Shown piece by piece: positions 53,182 to 61,880 of a DNA stretch of 64,000 bases. A program made the position numbers and the translations under genes. The notes under the pieces were generated by a model. It saw only the letters and a list, made by a program, of their open reading frames with translations. It searched no databases and was not told the DNA's origin. The stretch comes from Sediminibacterium ginsengisoli (GTDB lineage: Bacteria; Bacteroidota; Bacteroidia; Chitinophagales; Chitinophagaceae): the NCBI RefSeq assembly GCF_900167075.1, contig NZ_FUWH01000005.1, forward strand, positions 1 to 64,000, in the 5' to 3' direction. Each line of letters starts with the position of its first letter. Positions within the stretch are counted from its first letter, which is position 1.

Positions 53182-53916
53182 ATGGATAGGCATATACCAA
53201 ATACATTAATCTCATACCCTGACGTTTATATTGAGCGTTGTGAAAAGTTATATGGATTTAAAATTTCTGAAAAATTCGTGGATTGTGCTAACACACAACT
53301 TACTAGAGCTTTTGAAAATACAGTAGGATTTAAAGTAAACAAACTTGTTGGAATTGGCTGGATTAGCTCACCATATCAAGAGTTTTTTCTTCGAAAGGGG
53401 CCAACTACTGAATTTTCATCAGAAATATCAGTTAATCATTACAACTTTCCCGTGACCATATTATGGAAATCAAAATCAGGACGAATCTACAACATGGAGG
53501 ATGTTGACGTTGATTGTTCTGATATCCAATTTTGGTTTGAAGGAATTGATCCACTTGCATATAATAAGGAAATGTTCCCCAATATTGGCCAGCCCTTTAA
53601 ATTAAAGGACCTGAGTTATGAACTCAGCGTCGATCGCCTAAATACAGATTGCACTATTCAATTACAGATCAGAGAAAGTTTAATTGTTGATACTGTAAGT
53701 CTGCTTAACCAGGTAGATGAATTTATCGGAAACTATAACGAGCGGTCTGAAAAAAACAACAGAATCGATGGTGTAGTTCATAATTGGAAACATTTTGTCG
53801 AAGGCAACCTGATTACTTATGAAATAGACTTAGGATCGGCAAGAGCATCTTTCCTCAAAAAGCTACTCCAATTCTTTTCAAAGCTCAACTCTTTTGCAAG
53901 AGTTAAAGTAGAATAG
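53182..53916 (+). CDS. Putative immunity protein, copy 1
   Basis: A 244-residue soluble protein without a signal peptide, the first gene after the nuclease-lipoprotein (18 bp gap). I do not recognise a named domain. It is acidic to neutral and well folded in appearance (YIERCEKLYGFKISEKFVD, DIQFWFEGIDPLAYNKEMFP), ending in SARASFLKKLLQFFSKL. It shares about 60% identity with the next gene, with the last 60 residues nearly identical, including at DNA level. Position and duplication suggest an immunity protein; binding to the toxin is not shown. Confidence 0.65.
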   Translation: MDRHIPNTLISYPDVYIERCEKLYGFKISEKFVDCANTQLTRAFENTVGFKVNKLVGIGWISSPYQEFFLRKGPTTEFSSEISVNHYNFPVTILWKSKSGRIYNMEDVDVDCSDIQFWFEGIDPLAYNKEMFPNIGQPFKLKDLSYELSVDRLNTDCTIQLQIRESLIVDTVSLLNQVDEFIGNYNERSEKNNRIDGVVHNWKHFVEGNLITYEIDLGSARASFLKKLLQFFSKLNSFARVKVE

Positions 53917-53938
53917 CTTAACTATATAGTCAACGAAA

Positions 53939-53974
53939 TAAGCGATCCTATATAGTATTTTATAGGATCGCTTA
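53939..53974. terminator. Perfect 14-bp hairpin between immunity genes
   Basis: TAAGCGATCCTATA (53939-53952) and TATAGGATCGCTTA (53961-53974) form a perfect stem with an 8-base loop. They are followed by CTTCTTCTAATATT. It looks like a terminator after immunity copy 1. Confidence 0.6.
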
Positions 53975-54013
53975 CTTCTTCTAATATTCCAGAGTCATTT
54001 TAACTTTTTAGGT

Positions 54014-54748
54014 ATGGAAAGATACATTCCGAATACTCTTTTCCCCTATCCAGACACTTATATTGAACAATGTAAAAAGCAGTTAGGAATCACCGTTTCT
54101 AAAGAATTTGTAGAATGTGCAAATGCACAATTGACTCCATTATTCGAAAAAGAGGTAGGTTTTAAAGTTAACAACCATGTTGAGCTTTATTTATCAATGC
54201 CTAGGGATCAAGAATTTTTCCTACGTATTGGCCCGGTTACCAAACTTTCATGTCAGTTAATAATTAACACAAGAAACTTCTGGGTAACAATGTCATGGAA
54301 ATCAACTTCTGGAAGAATATATTATGTAGGAGAAAGTGATATTGATTGCTCAGATATAGAATTCTGGCTTGAAGGTATTGATGCCCTTGCCTACAACAAG
54401 CAAATGTATCCGAATGTTGGTCAACCTTTCAAACTCAAAGACCTAACCTATGAACTTATTATAGATCGGTTGAATATGGATTGTAACATTCAACTGCAAT
54501 TAAAAAAGGGAGTAATGAGTGATACGGCTAAGTTGTTACAGAAGGTGGATGATTTTATAGGCGAGTTTAATGAAAAGTCTGAAAAAAACAACAGAATTGA
54601 TGGTGTAGTTCATAATTGGAAACATTTTGTCGAAGACGACCTAATTACTTATGAAATGGACTTAGGATCGGCAAGAGCATCTTTCCTCAAAAAGCTACTC
54701 CAATTCTTTTCAAAGCTCAACGTTTTTTCTAGTGTAAGAGTTGAGTAA
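54014..54748 (+). CDS. Putative immunity protein, copy 2
   Basis: A 244-residue paralog of the preceding gene, same length and ending. N-terminal two thirds are diverged (about half identical), whereas the 3' 140 bp differ at only a handful of bases. A weak promoter (TTC-N19-TAacTTTT, 53979-54008) may let it be expressed independently of the toxin operon. This fits an extra immunity gene kept against a related toxin. Confidence 0.6.
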   Translation: MERYIPNTLFPYPDTYIEQCKKQLGITVSKEFVECANAQLTPLFEKEVGFKVNNHVELYLSMPRDQEFFLRIGPVTKLSCQLIINTRNFWVTMSWKSTSGRIYYVGESDIDCSDIEFWLEGIDALAYNKQMYPNVGQPFKLKDLTYELIIDRLNMDCNIQLQLKKGVMSDTAKLLQKVDDFIGEFNEKSEKNNRIDGVVHNWKHFVEDDLITYEMDLGSARASFLKKLLQFFSKLNVFSSVRVE

Positions 54749-54811
54749 TTTGATTCAATATTTATAGATAACGAACGATCAGATATTAGTCATTCCCCTG
54801 ATCATAATAAA

Positions 54812-54844
54812 ATTCCCCGATTCGCAATTCACGAATCGGGGAAT
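54812..54844. terminator. Terminator after immunity copy 2
   Basis: A perfect 13-bp stem, ATTCCCCGATTCG/CGAATCGGGGAAT (54812-54824/54832-54844), is followed by AAAAATTG and preceded by AATAA, so it can act in both directions. Confidence 0.75.
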
Positions 54845-54926
54845 AAAAATTGTAATTTACGCTTATAGTGACAACGAAACTATAACACGCTAATTATCAG
54901 CACAAATACAACGAAACCATCCCACA

Positions 54927-56228
54927 TTGCCCTTACTCGACATAACATTTTCAACTCCTGAAAACCCTGAACAAACACATCCGGGAAAATTATTCCTGGA
55001 TGAAGCTGGCCGCCACTGGCTAGAATTTAATGCACAAGGTTATGAAAATGATATTATGCATTTTCCTGTAGTGTACGTAGTTGCAGAACTGACAGGCGTA
55101 AGCTACACCCTGATTCATTGCAGCCTCTCACAAATGGAATTGCTGACAATACGACTAAGCATTCAGGAGTTGATCATTGGCGAACATAGTCCTGCTGTAA
55201 CGGTTCCTTACTACAAGGGGATCGAAGCCGAGATCAATATGCTGGAAGAATGGATAAATCACCGTCCCTTTACCTACAAGTTGTCCGCGCAGGAAGCTTC
55301 CGTAAGTACGCTGCCCTCCTTTGAAAAAACCTATGCAATAAACGACAGCACCACGCTCGAACTGCAAACATGGTGCTATCACAAATTCCAAAAACAGGAA
55401 GCCGTTTTTGCAACTCGCAGCCGCGTCAAAATCGAAACAAAAGAACCGGCATCAAGAATGATGTTGAATAATTACCTCTTGAGCTTCCTGCGCCTGCAAT
55501 CGCTTTTCTGTTCAAAAATGCCAGGCATTCAGAAATTAATATTGTGCACGCAAGAAAATGATAGCCATGAAATACAAATGCCCTCGTTCAAAAAAAGACC
55601 TGGTGCAGCAAATGACGTTCTGATCACCCTGGACCAACTTCAGTCCTATTTCCCGGATATGGTATCCAGATATTATAACGAAGCCTGTAAATACAGCAAA
55701 GTTTTTGACCTGCTTAACGAAAGCAGCATGAACAAAACGGCGGAAATATCTTATCTCAATATAACCACTGCTTTAGAAGTTTTTCATAAAACCTTCCTTG
55801 TTGAGCGCTCTGAAAATCTAATGATGCCCTATATGGATCTGATGATTCAGGAGAAAGTTGTAACAAAAAGGGAGAAGAAATGGATTAATGCGACAAGATA
55901 TTACCACCTGCTTGAAACGGTCAAGGACATTGCGTTTTTTCAGCAACGGGCTCCCGATTCTATTCTGATGGTGCGTAAAATGCGCAATTCGCGCAATTGG
56001 TACACCCATTACGACGATCTTGGCGGAGAGATTTGGACGCCGGCAAAATTGATACACATTAATCACCTGTTGAGAGGCTTGGTAAAGGCAGTGATTTTGA
56101 TAGAATTAAACCTTCCTTGTATAGTAATTAATAAAATACTGAATGCAGACGCTTATTTATTTTTCCATGATCATGAAAAAAATCCCTATTCCCTAAGCTA
56201 TATCGATGTAAAAGCAACTGAAGAGTAG
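54927..56228 (+). CDS. ApeA-like HEPN-domain defence candidate
   Basis: A 433-residue protein. The N-terminal 230 residues fit the ApeA N-terminal domain pattern (HPGKLFLDEAGRHWLEF, VSYTLIHCSLS). The C-terminal 170 residues are an all-helical HEPN domain with the RNase motif R356-N-W-Y-T-H361 (Rx4H) in MRNSRNWYTHYDDLGG. ApeA-type proteins act in abortive infection, cutting RNA after phage sensing. The frame offers only a TTG start (54927) after an in-frame stop at 54891. It stands alone between the immunity genes and the giant protein, with hairpins on both sides. Confidence 0.75.
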   Translation: MPLLDITFSTPENPEQTHPGKLFLDEAGRHWLEFNAQGYENDIMHFPVVYVVAELTGVSYTLIHCSLSQMELLTIRLSIQELIIGEHSPAVTVPYYKGIEAEINMLEEWINHRPFTYKLSAQEASVSTLPSFEKTYAINDSTTLELQTWCYHKFQKQEAVFATRSRVKIETKEPASRMMLNNYLLSFLRLQSLFCSKMPGIQKLILCTQENDSHEIQMPSFKKRPGAANDVLITLDQLQSYFPDMVSRYYNEACKYSKVFDLLNESSMNKTAEISYLNITTALEVFHKTFLVERSENLMMPYMDLMIQEKVVTKREKKWINATRYYHLLETVKDIAFFQQRAPDSILMVRKMRNSRNWYTHYDDLGGEIWTPAKLIHINHLLRGLVKAVILIELNLPCIVINKILNADAYLFFHDHEKNPYSLSYIDVKATEE

Positions 56229-56269
56229 ATCGTTGAAAAGATCAATGATATGTCAACCTATCACTCTCT

Positions 56270-56299
56270 TAGATTACACTTTGTAGAATGTAATCTAAC
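56270..56299. terminator. Terminator between convergent genes
   Basis: A perfect 10-bp stem, TTAGATTACA/TGTAATCTAA (56270-56279/56290-56299), lies between the convergent HEPN gene and the giant-protein gene. Confidence 0.6.
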
Positions 56300-56301
56300 A
56301 A

Positions 56302-59300
56302 TCATTCATAACTGGCTGCTGATTCAGCTGATACTGCAGTAGCAGCAGTATCAGTAGCAGCAGTAAATAAGGCTGGCTCAGAATCGTCGGCAACATCATC
56401 TTCAGCCGCATCGTCAGCACCGGTTACCACGGCTTCATCATCAGTAATTTTTTTAACCTTTTTCGATTTATGTCCTTCATCTTGAACTGAGCCTGCTCCT
56501 GTTGCGGCAGTTGCCTCACCCAAAACTGCCGGGGATGCTTCAGCTTTACCCTCATCACTTCCCTTTGCTGCAGCGGAGCCTTTTGAGGCCGCAAGCATGT
56601 CCGCAGCTGCTGCAACATTACCCGCTTCATAATCTTCAACTTTTCTTTTTCCTCTAGCGGCACCTTTCCCATCTGCAGCAATTTTGGCTACAGCCTTGGC
56701 TTTTGCTTCAGCTTCAGCTTCCGCCAACTCCACCAAAAGCCCACCACCGCCACCTTCTACTGTTGCTTGTCCGGTCAAAATACTGGCGGGCAACGCCTGT
56801 GTTCCTAACAACAAGTTACCTGGCAGACGAACAGATCCTGCTTGTGTTGCGCTTAAAGGAGCCTGGCCAGGTACATATGCACTGGCACCAACAGCACGTG
56901 AGGCATAATGAACTGGAGCAGCAGTTGGGGTATATCGTGGAGGCATACCTCCCCCCCCTCCTGCCGCGCTACGAGGCGGGCTCGCATCACCCCTGGGAGG
57001 AGGGCGACGAACACCTTTATTGTAAGCAGTAACAGGCACATCATCACCATCAATATCAACTGCTTTTGAACCTCGTTGCCTAAAGCGGGAAGGTACTTCA
57101 TCAACCTCCTTTTCCTTGGATTTAGCTCCTCTGGCAGCACCTGTAAAAGCACCATTCCCATGCGCAGGTCCAACCGCACCTCGACCATCTGTTCTTACAA
57201 CAGCACCACCCATCCCAACAGGTGCAAATCCCGGTCCGGTAGCATTCAACATGGGCGCTCGCCAGTCAACAACAGCAGCAGGTGTACCTCCATTCTTTTT
57301 CTTCACTTCGTCCCGATAGGCAGGAGTACTGAGAGGCGCAGCTGGTTTCGTTGCAACACCCGAAGGAGCCCTGCCACCACCCACTGTTGCACCAACTGCA
57401 TTTCTCGCTGCGGCAGCCTTGCTGGCATCTGCAAGCTTTTTTCTTTCAGCAGCTTGTTGTATTGCATGATATGCTTGTTGTTGCTTCAAAATACGTGCGG
57501 CCATATCTGCTGCCTCCCTTGCAGCAATCGCTTCTTCTAACTTTCTCCTATCCGCTTCTGCTTCAGCGGCTTTCTTCCTCGCAGCAGCAGGGCTCAATCT
57601 TTTTTCATCCGCAGCAACCATTTTCACACCAGCACCAGGAGCTTTTTTAGCAGCAGTAGCACTCGCAGCGCTTGCCGCTGCGGCGGCGGCTTTTTTCCCA
57701 CCCCCAATAAGAGCAGCTTTAGGAGCTGCACCACCACCAGCTCTTTTTGCAGGAGCGGCACTTTTACCGGACGTTGCAGCGGCAGAAGCTGTCTTGCTCG
57801 CTCTGACTTTACCTTTACCTTTTCTTCTTCCTCCACCATCGCTATCATCGTCATCATCATCATCACTACTACTTTTATCGGAGTCCTCGGAAACACTAAC
57901 CGCAGCTACATCTTCATCACCGCCATCACTGTCCTCATCTTCTTCATCCTCTTTCTCACTACCTGATGAACCTTCACTTTCAACATACTTTACTGCTTTT
58001 GTCTCCCTGCGAGGTCTGGTCTTGGCAATTCCTGCACCTCCCCCATCACGACTATCACCTCCCCCCTCATCGGCTTCATCAAAATCCTCATCCCCGGCGG
58101 TATCTCCCTTTTCAAACGCTAAAAGGGTTTGTAATTCCTTTACGTCAAGATGAGCATCCGCTGTACTAATAGGGTAAGCTTCTAACAAAACGTCCAAAAA
58201 ACGCTGACTGATAAGTGCTCTTAAAACATCTACATCCTTTTTGACTTTCTTGGCTTTAATGATCCTAAGCGATTTAGCATCGTAACCTTCGAAATCCTTC
58301 TTTTCAAATTTGTCAGCTACACTGTCATTAAATTCATCAACTGTATTGGGATCAAAAAGCTGTTTAATAGTATTGCGTAAAACAGTCTCCTTGCCCTCCG
58401 CAGCAGTATCCAGGCTATGCTGATTCCTTTCATAGGCTAGTAGTACCTTTCGTGCATCACCTTCCCGTCTTCCGCCAGGCACGCCCCCTTTCTCGACCGT
58501 TGAGAGCGGCATCGTATTGATATAATTCATAAGGGCGCCCGTAAACTTTTCTAAAAAATCTGCCTTGGCATCCATACTACGCAACGCACCAAATCCGGCA
58601 AGTCCTTCCAATTCGATTCTGGCATCAAGAAAAGCTCTTTGCTGCTTAGTTGGCAACCCTGAGACATAAACAAGGCTGGGATCCGTGTTAAGAAGTTTGG
58701 TGGCCTTTGCCTGCAACGCTGTAAATGCGGCATCTGGCTTTTTTGTAATCAACAAATTACGGATGGCATCTACATGGGCGATCCAGGCAATGGAATGTGC
58801 CCCCATCGTCCCGGGAAGCGGACTGGTGGTTCTGCCTTCCAAATGAACCTCCGATATGGTTACATCCGCATCTCTTGAATCTGAAAGAATAATGGAAGAG
58901 ATAAAAGTGGATTCCTTTTTTTCAAAATCACTCGCACCAACTTTTCCGCCTTCTGGTTTCAAATCAGCGATCGGATGATAAATATCACTACTTCCAAATT
59001 TCGGGGTAAGTTCCTTTTTCGTCATCGCCGCTTTTAATCCGGTTTTTTGATTCGCGGCTTTATCAAGACCAGCAAAGCTGAAACAAAAAGGGTAAGCACG
59101 AGAAGCGCTCGTGGTAAAATGTTCCAATGCCAATTTCCAGTTTTTGGAGTCCCCTGGCTTTCCAAATTTATCAGGTGTATCCGCAGCAAAAAGCTTCCAG
59201 ATCTCAGCACTCAGCAATGGCTTAAATGCAGCTGCTTTTGCAGTATATCCCGACTTCCCCCTGCTGGCCATTAATTCTTTGTAGTCGGCAAGAATATCCG

Positions 59301-60084
59301 TGTTTTTCAATTCAGCGATCTCATCTTCCAAATGCGCCCATCTCTCTGCTTCCCTTGAAAACAAATACTCCATCTTGGCAATATTTCCTCTTGCACTCCC
59401 TTCACCTTGCCCTTCTTTTTTACCATCAAATACGGTAGAAAGTGGCAGATAATTGACATAAGTAAGATATTCCCTGATCGCTTTTCGTAACCAGTGAACA
59501 ACTGACCGATTACCTCCTGTGGCATCTGCAGGGCACGCTGCAACCGTGGCTGTTAAATCAGTTATGCTATTATCCAGTTTATCCTTATGATCCGCTTTCA
59601 ATTGACCAGAAATACTACGCAAATTAGAACCAAGATCTGCATTGATGATAACACATAGCTGCCGTGCCGCATCAATGGGTCTTCGATTATTAACCTGACG
59701 ACGAACAGCATCGGTATGTACAACCCAAGCTGTGGAATGTGCCCCCATCGTGCCTGTAAAAGGCGAATCAGACCTGCCCCCAATCACTAAATCAGTTATC
59801 ACAACATCAGGGGCAGCAGGATCACCACTCCAATAAAACTTGCAGATCACCTGGCGCTGAACAACACCGTTACCGCTCTGAATTTTTTGCACAAATGCTC
59901 CGCCACTTTCAGTTCGTAAATTAAGATGCACATCATCAGTCGACAGTTCTTCACCAGGAGAATAGGCCTCCTCACGTTTTCGTAATACAGGTTTATCTCT
60001 TTGCAAAGAAGGTTCATCACTTCGAAACACAGGAACCGCAGGTAGCTCTAAAGATTGCATGCCACTCTTCACCGCGGCAGGCAC
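56302..60084 (-). CDS. Giant protein with duplicated domain and charged low-complexity tail
   Basis: A 1260-residue protein I cannot place in a family. Residues 1-80 are disordered, with SLELPAVPVF and GNGVVQRQ. Two homologous domains follow: about 96-250 (GRSDSPFTGTMGAHSTAW, YLPLSTV) and about 409-560 (GRTTSPLPGTMGAHSIAW, TMPLSTV), sharing the GTMGAHSxAW core. From about 690 the chain becomes extreme in composition: acidic runs (DDDDDDD at about 741-747), KR-rich clusters, poly-Ala helices (about 835-900), then Gly/Pro/Arg segments (RRPPPRGDASPPR near 1026) and an acidic end. There is no signal peptide or membrane segment. It starts at GTG 60084; no ATG exists before the upstream stop, and Met9 is the alternative. 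It follows the MidA-like gene by 49 bp. Confidence 0.7.
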   Translation of the reverse strand: MPAAVKSGMQSLELPAVPVFRSDEPSLQRDKPVLRKREEAYSPGEELSTDDVHLNLRTESGGAFVQKIQSGNGVVQRQVICKFYWSGDPAAPDVVITDLVIGGRSDSPFTGTMGAHSTAWVVHTDAVRRQVNNRRPIDAARQLCVIINADLGSNLRSISGQLKADHKDKLDNSITDLTATVAACPADATGGNRSVVHWLRKAIREYLTYVNYLPLSTVFDGKKEGQGEGSARGNIAKMEYLFSREAERWAHLEDEIAELKNTDILADYKELMASRGKSGYTAKAAAFKPLLSAEIWKLFAADTPDKFGKPGDSKNWKLALEHFTTSASRAYPFCFSFAGLDKAANQKTGLKAAMTKKELTPKFGSSDIYHPIADLKPEGGKVGASDFEKKESTFISSIILSDSRDADVTISEVHLEGRTTSPLPGTMGAHSIAWIAHVDAIRNLLITKKPDAAFTALQAKATKLLNTDPSLVYVSGLPTKQQRAFLDARIELEGLAGFGALRSMDAKADFLEKFTGALMNYINTMPLSTVEKGGVPGGRREGDARKVLLAYERNQHSLDTAAEGKETVLRNTIKQLFDPNTVDEFNDSVADKFEKKDFEGYDAKSLRIIKAKKVKKDVDVLRALISQRFLDVLLEAYPISTADAHLDVKELQTLLAFEKGDTAGDEDFDEADEGGGDSRDGGGAGIAKTRPRRETKAVKYVESEGSSGSEKEDEEDEDSDGGDEDVAAVSVSEDSDKSSSDDDDDDDSDGGGRRKGKGKVRASKTASAAATSGKSAAPAKRAGGGAAPKAALIGGGKKAAAAAASAASATAAKKAPGAGVKMVAADEKRLSPAAARKKAAEAEADRRKLEEAIAAREAADMAARILKQQQAYHAIQQAAERKKLADASKAAAARNAVGATVGGGRAPSGVATKPAAPLSTPAYRDEVKKKNGGTPAAVVDWRAPMLNATGPGFAPVGMGGAVVRTDGRGAVGPAHGNGAFTGAARGAKSKEKEVDEVPSRFRQRGSKAVDIDGDDVPVTAYNKGVRRPPPRGDASPPRSAAGGGGGMPPRYTPTAAPVHYASRAVGASAYVPGQAPLSATQAGSVRLPGNLLLGTQALPASILTGQATVEGGGGGLLVELAEAEAEAKAKAVAKIAADGKGAARGKRKVEDYEAGNVAAAADMLAASKGSAAAKGSDEGKAEASPAVLGEATAATGAGSVQDEGHKSKKVKKITDDEAVVTGADDAAEDDVADDSEPALFTAATDTAATAVSAESAASYE

Positions 60085-60133
60085 TTGTGTGGAAGGTTGT
60101 GGTATATGAGATTGTTGCTGGATAAAAAGTGGG

Positions 60134-61717
60134 TTAAATAAGAATAGTGGACTGTTCCATTAATGCAGCCTGACACCTTTTCAATAATACGTCTGCCTCT
60201 GGATAATAACCTGCCTCCAAAATTTCTTGTAAAATCTTAACGCTTTTTTCTAATGATCCTGATTGAAAATAGCAGGCAGCAAGGTTATAGAGTGTGCCCT
60301 GATCCTTTCCATAAAGCGATAACGACAGTTCAAAAAAATGAATGGCCCTGGGATATTCATCGATTTCGTAAAACAAATTTGCCATCTTACTGATTGGATC
60401 ATTGTTTTCTCCCAGTGGAAAATAGTTATACCAACATTGTTCCAATACCTGTGAGACGACCTTTTTCTCAGACTGGGAAAAGTCGGGAGCCAGTTCGATC
60501 AGTTTTGGCAGAAATACATTTAGCTGGTGACAATCAAATAAACTAACGCGCAGTGCAGAAAGGATATGCTGCAACTCTAAAAGATGAGGATGATCACGTA
60601 GCAGCGTGTACACGCCAAAAAAATCATCCGGGCCACAAACGCCAACATGATTTGCGTACGCATTGGCCAAATGGTACGTTGCGACGGGCGCATCAAAACT
60701 GCAATAACAGGCAGTTACAATACTTTCATGATGTGGCTGCGGTAAAAAAGCACTTCCGCCATTACTTTCAAAATACCAGCGAAAAGCATCAAAATTTACC
60801 GGCAAGGAAAAACTTCCATGGCGGGCAAGCGAAGGTGGTGTGGAAACGAAACACTCCTCCGTTGTCACATGCCCCTTATCGGACACCAGCAACAGGATAC
60901 CTGAGGTAGATAGCGCTTGCAATCTTTGGATACAGGCAAATCCAAGATCAGGCACCAGCACATAGCCATTGAGCAAATGGTTTCTATAGTGCGAGAGTAA
61001 TGCATCTACATGCGCATCCCCACTACTTTCATCCGCTGAATCCTCTTTCCGATATCGAAGGTAAGTGCCGGAAAGCACCTCCCCTGCCGTAGAGTTTCCG
61101 CTCAGGTAGTCAAACTCGCAATTGACCTTGACATGACAACGATGGGATTCACCACGATCAAAAAAGTACAATTCATGCGGTATGCCATCAAAAAGATAAT
61201 TGGCAATAACAGCTATTGGTAAGGTAAGCGATCCTTCCTGTATCTCATGACCACCAATCTGCAAAGGAATAGAACTGCTGTCACTAGTGTCATAAATGGC
61301 CATATCCAGCCGCCCATCCTGGATATACGTTTGTAAACACGGATGCACCTTCCAAAAATCAAGATTGGCTTGTGTAAAATCCGTAAGAATATACTTAAAC
61401 GAGTCTGGAGGAATGTCGTGCTGTTTACTGAGCTGTTCCAGCTGTTTTAACAGGTAAAAGGCAAACCTTCCGGAACCTCCACCCAACTCAACAATATGTA
61501 GTGGCTGCTCATTCGTAAACCCGCTACGCACGAGATCCAGGTAAGTTGCAACAAGCATTTGCGCATATGCGTGCGCGATTCGGGGATTGGAAGTAACATA
61601 ATGAGGCACTTCCCCTGATCGCCAGGCATCAAAACCACGCTCCTCGAAGTAGTCTCGCTGGAGCTTCCAGATAATGGATTTTGAAAAGGGAGCATCCCTT
61701 TCAAGCAGAAAGTTCAT
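60134..61717 (-). CDS. MidA-like SAM-dependent methyltransferase with TPR end
   Basis: A 527-residue protein. The N-terminal half has methyltransferase motif I VELGGGSGRFAFYLL (about residues 76-90) and a MidA/NDUFAF7-like segment VIANYLFDGIPHEL (about 180), the position where that family has NE-[VF]-DALP. The middle is poorly conserved. The last 90 residues are a TPR pair (YEIDEYPRAIHFFELSLSLYG and TLYNLAACYFQSGSLEKSVK). Characterised NDUFAF7 dimethylates an arginine of a complex I subunit. Being directly upstream of an Arg/Gly-rich giant protein, that protein is a candidate substrate; this is inference. Confidence 0.75.
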   Translation of the reverse strand: MNFLLERDAPFSKSIIWKLQRDYFEERGFDAWRSGEVPHYVTSNPRIAHAYAQMLVATYLDLVRSGFTNEQPLHIVELGGGSGRFAFYLLKQLEQLSKQHDIPPDSFKYILTDFTQANLDFWKVHPCLQTYIQDGRLDMAIYDTSDSSSIPLQIGGHEIQEGSLTLPIAVIANYLFDGIPHELYFFDRGESHRCHVKVNCEFDYLSGNSTAGEVLSGTYLRYRKEDSADESSGDAHVDALLSHYRNHLLNGYVLVPDLGFACIQRLQALSTSGILLLVSDKGHVTTEECFVSTPPSLARHGSFSLPVNFDAFRWYFESNGGSAFLPQPHHESIVTACYCSFDAPVATYHLANAYANHVGVCGPDDFFGVYTLLRDHPHLLELQHILSALRVSLFDCHQLNVFLPKLIELAPDFSQSEKKVVSQVLEQCWYNYFPLGENNDPISKMANLFYEIDEYPRAIHFFELSLSLYGKDQGTLYNLAACYFQSGSLEKSVKILQEILEAGYYPEADVLLKRCQAALMEQSTILI

Positions 61718-61880
61718 AACCTAAATATAAAATAAATCATGCAAGCGAAAAAGAGCGCCCCATATGGATCTTTTTAAGTGGAGATGCTGCTAATGTTGAC
61801 CACTTGATTCCAAAATAAGATTTCTAAACAGCTATAACTGCAACAATCAGAAGCACTTAAATAGAATAATGTGAGAAACT

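Noticed and set aside
57840..57960. TCATCA/TCTTC microsatellite as a regulatory repeat
   Set aside because: It codes for the poly-Asp/Glu/Ser run of the giant protein in frame.
56684..58169. Several plus-strand frames opposite the giant-protein tail
   Set aside because: They are low-complexity mirrors of the Ala/Gly/Asp-coding tail and have no start signals or domains.
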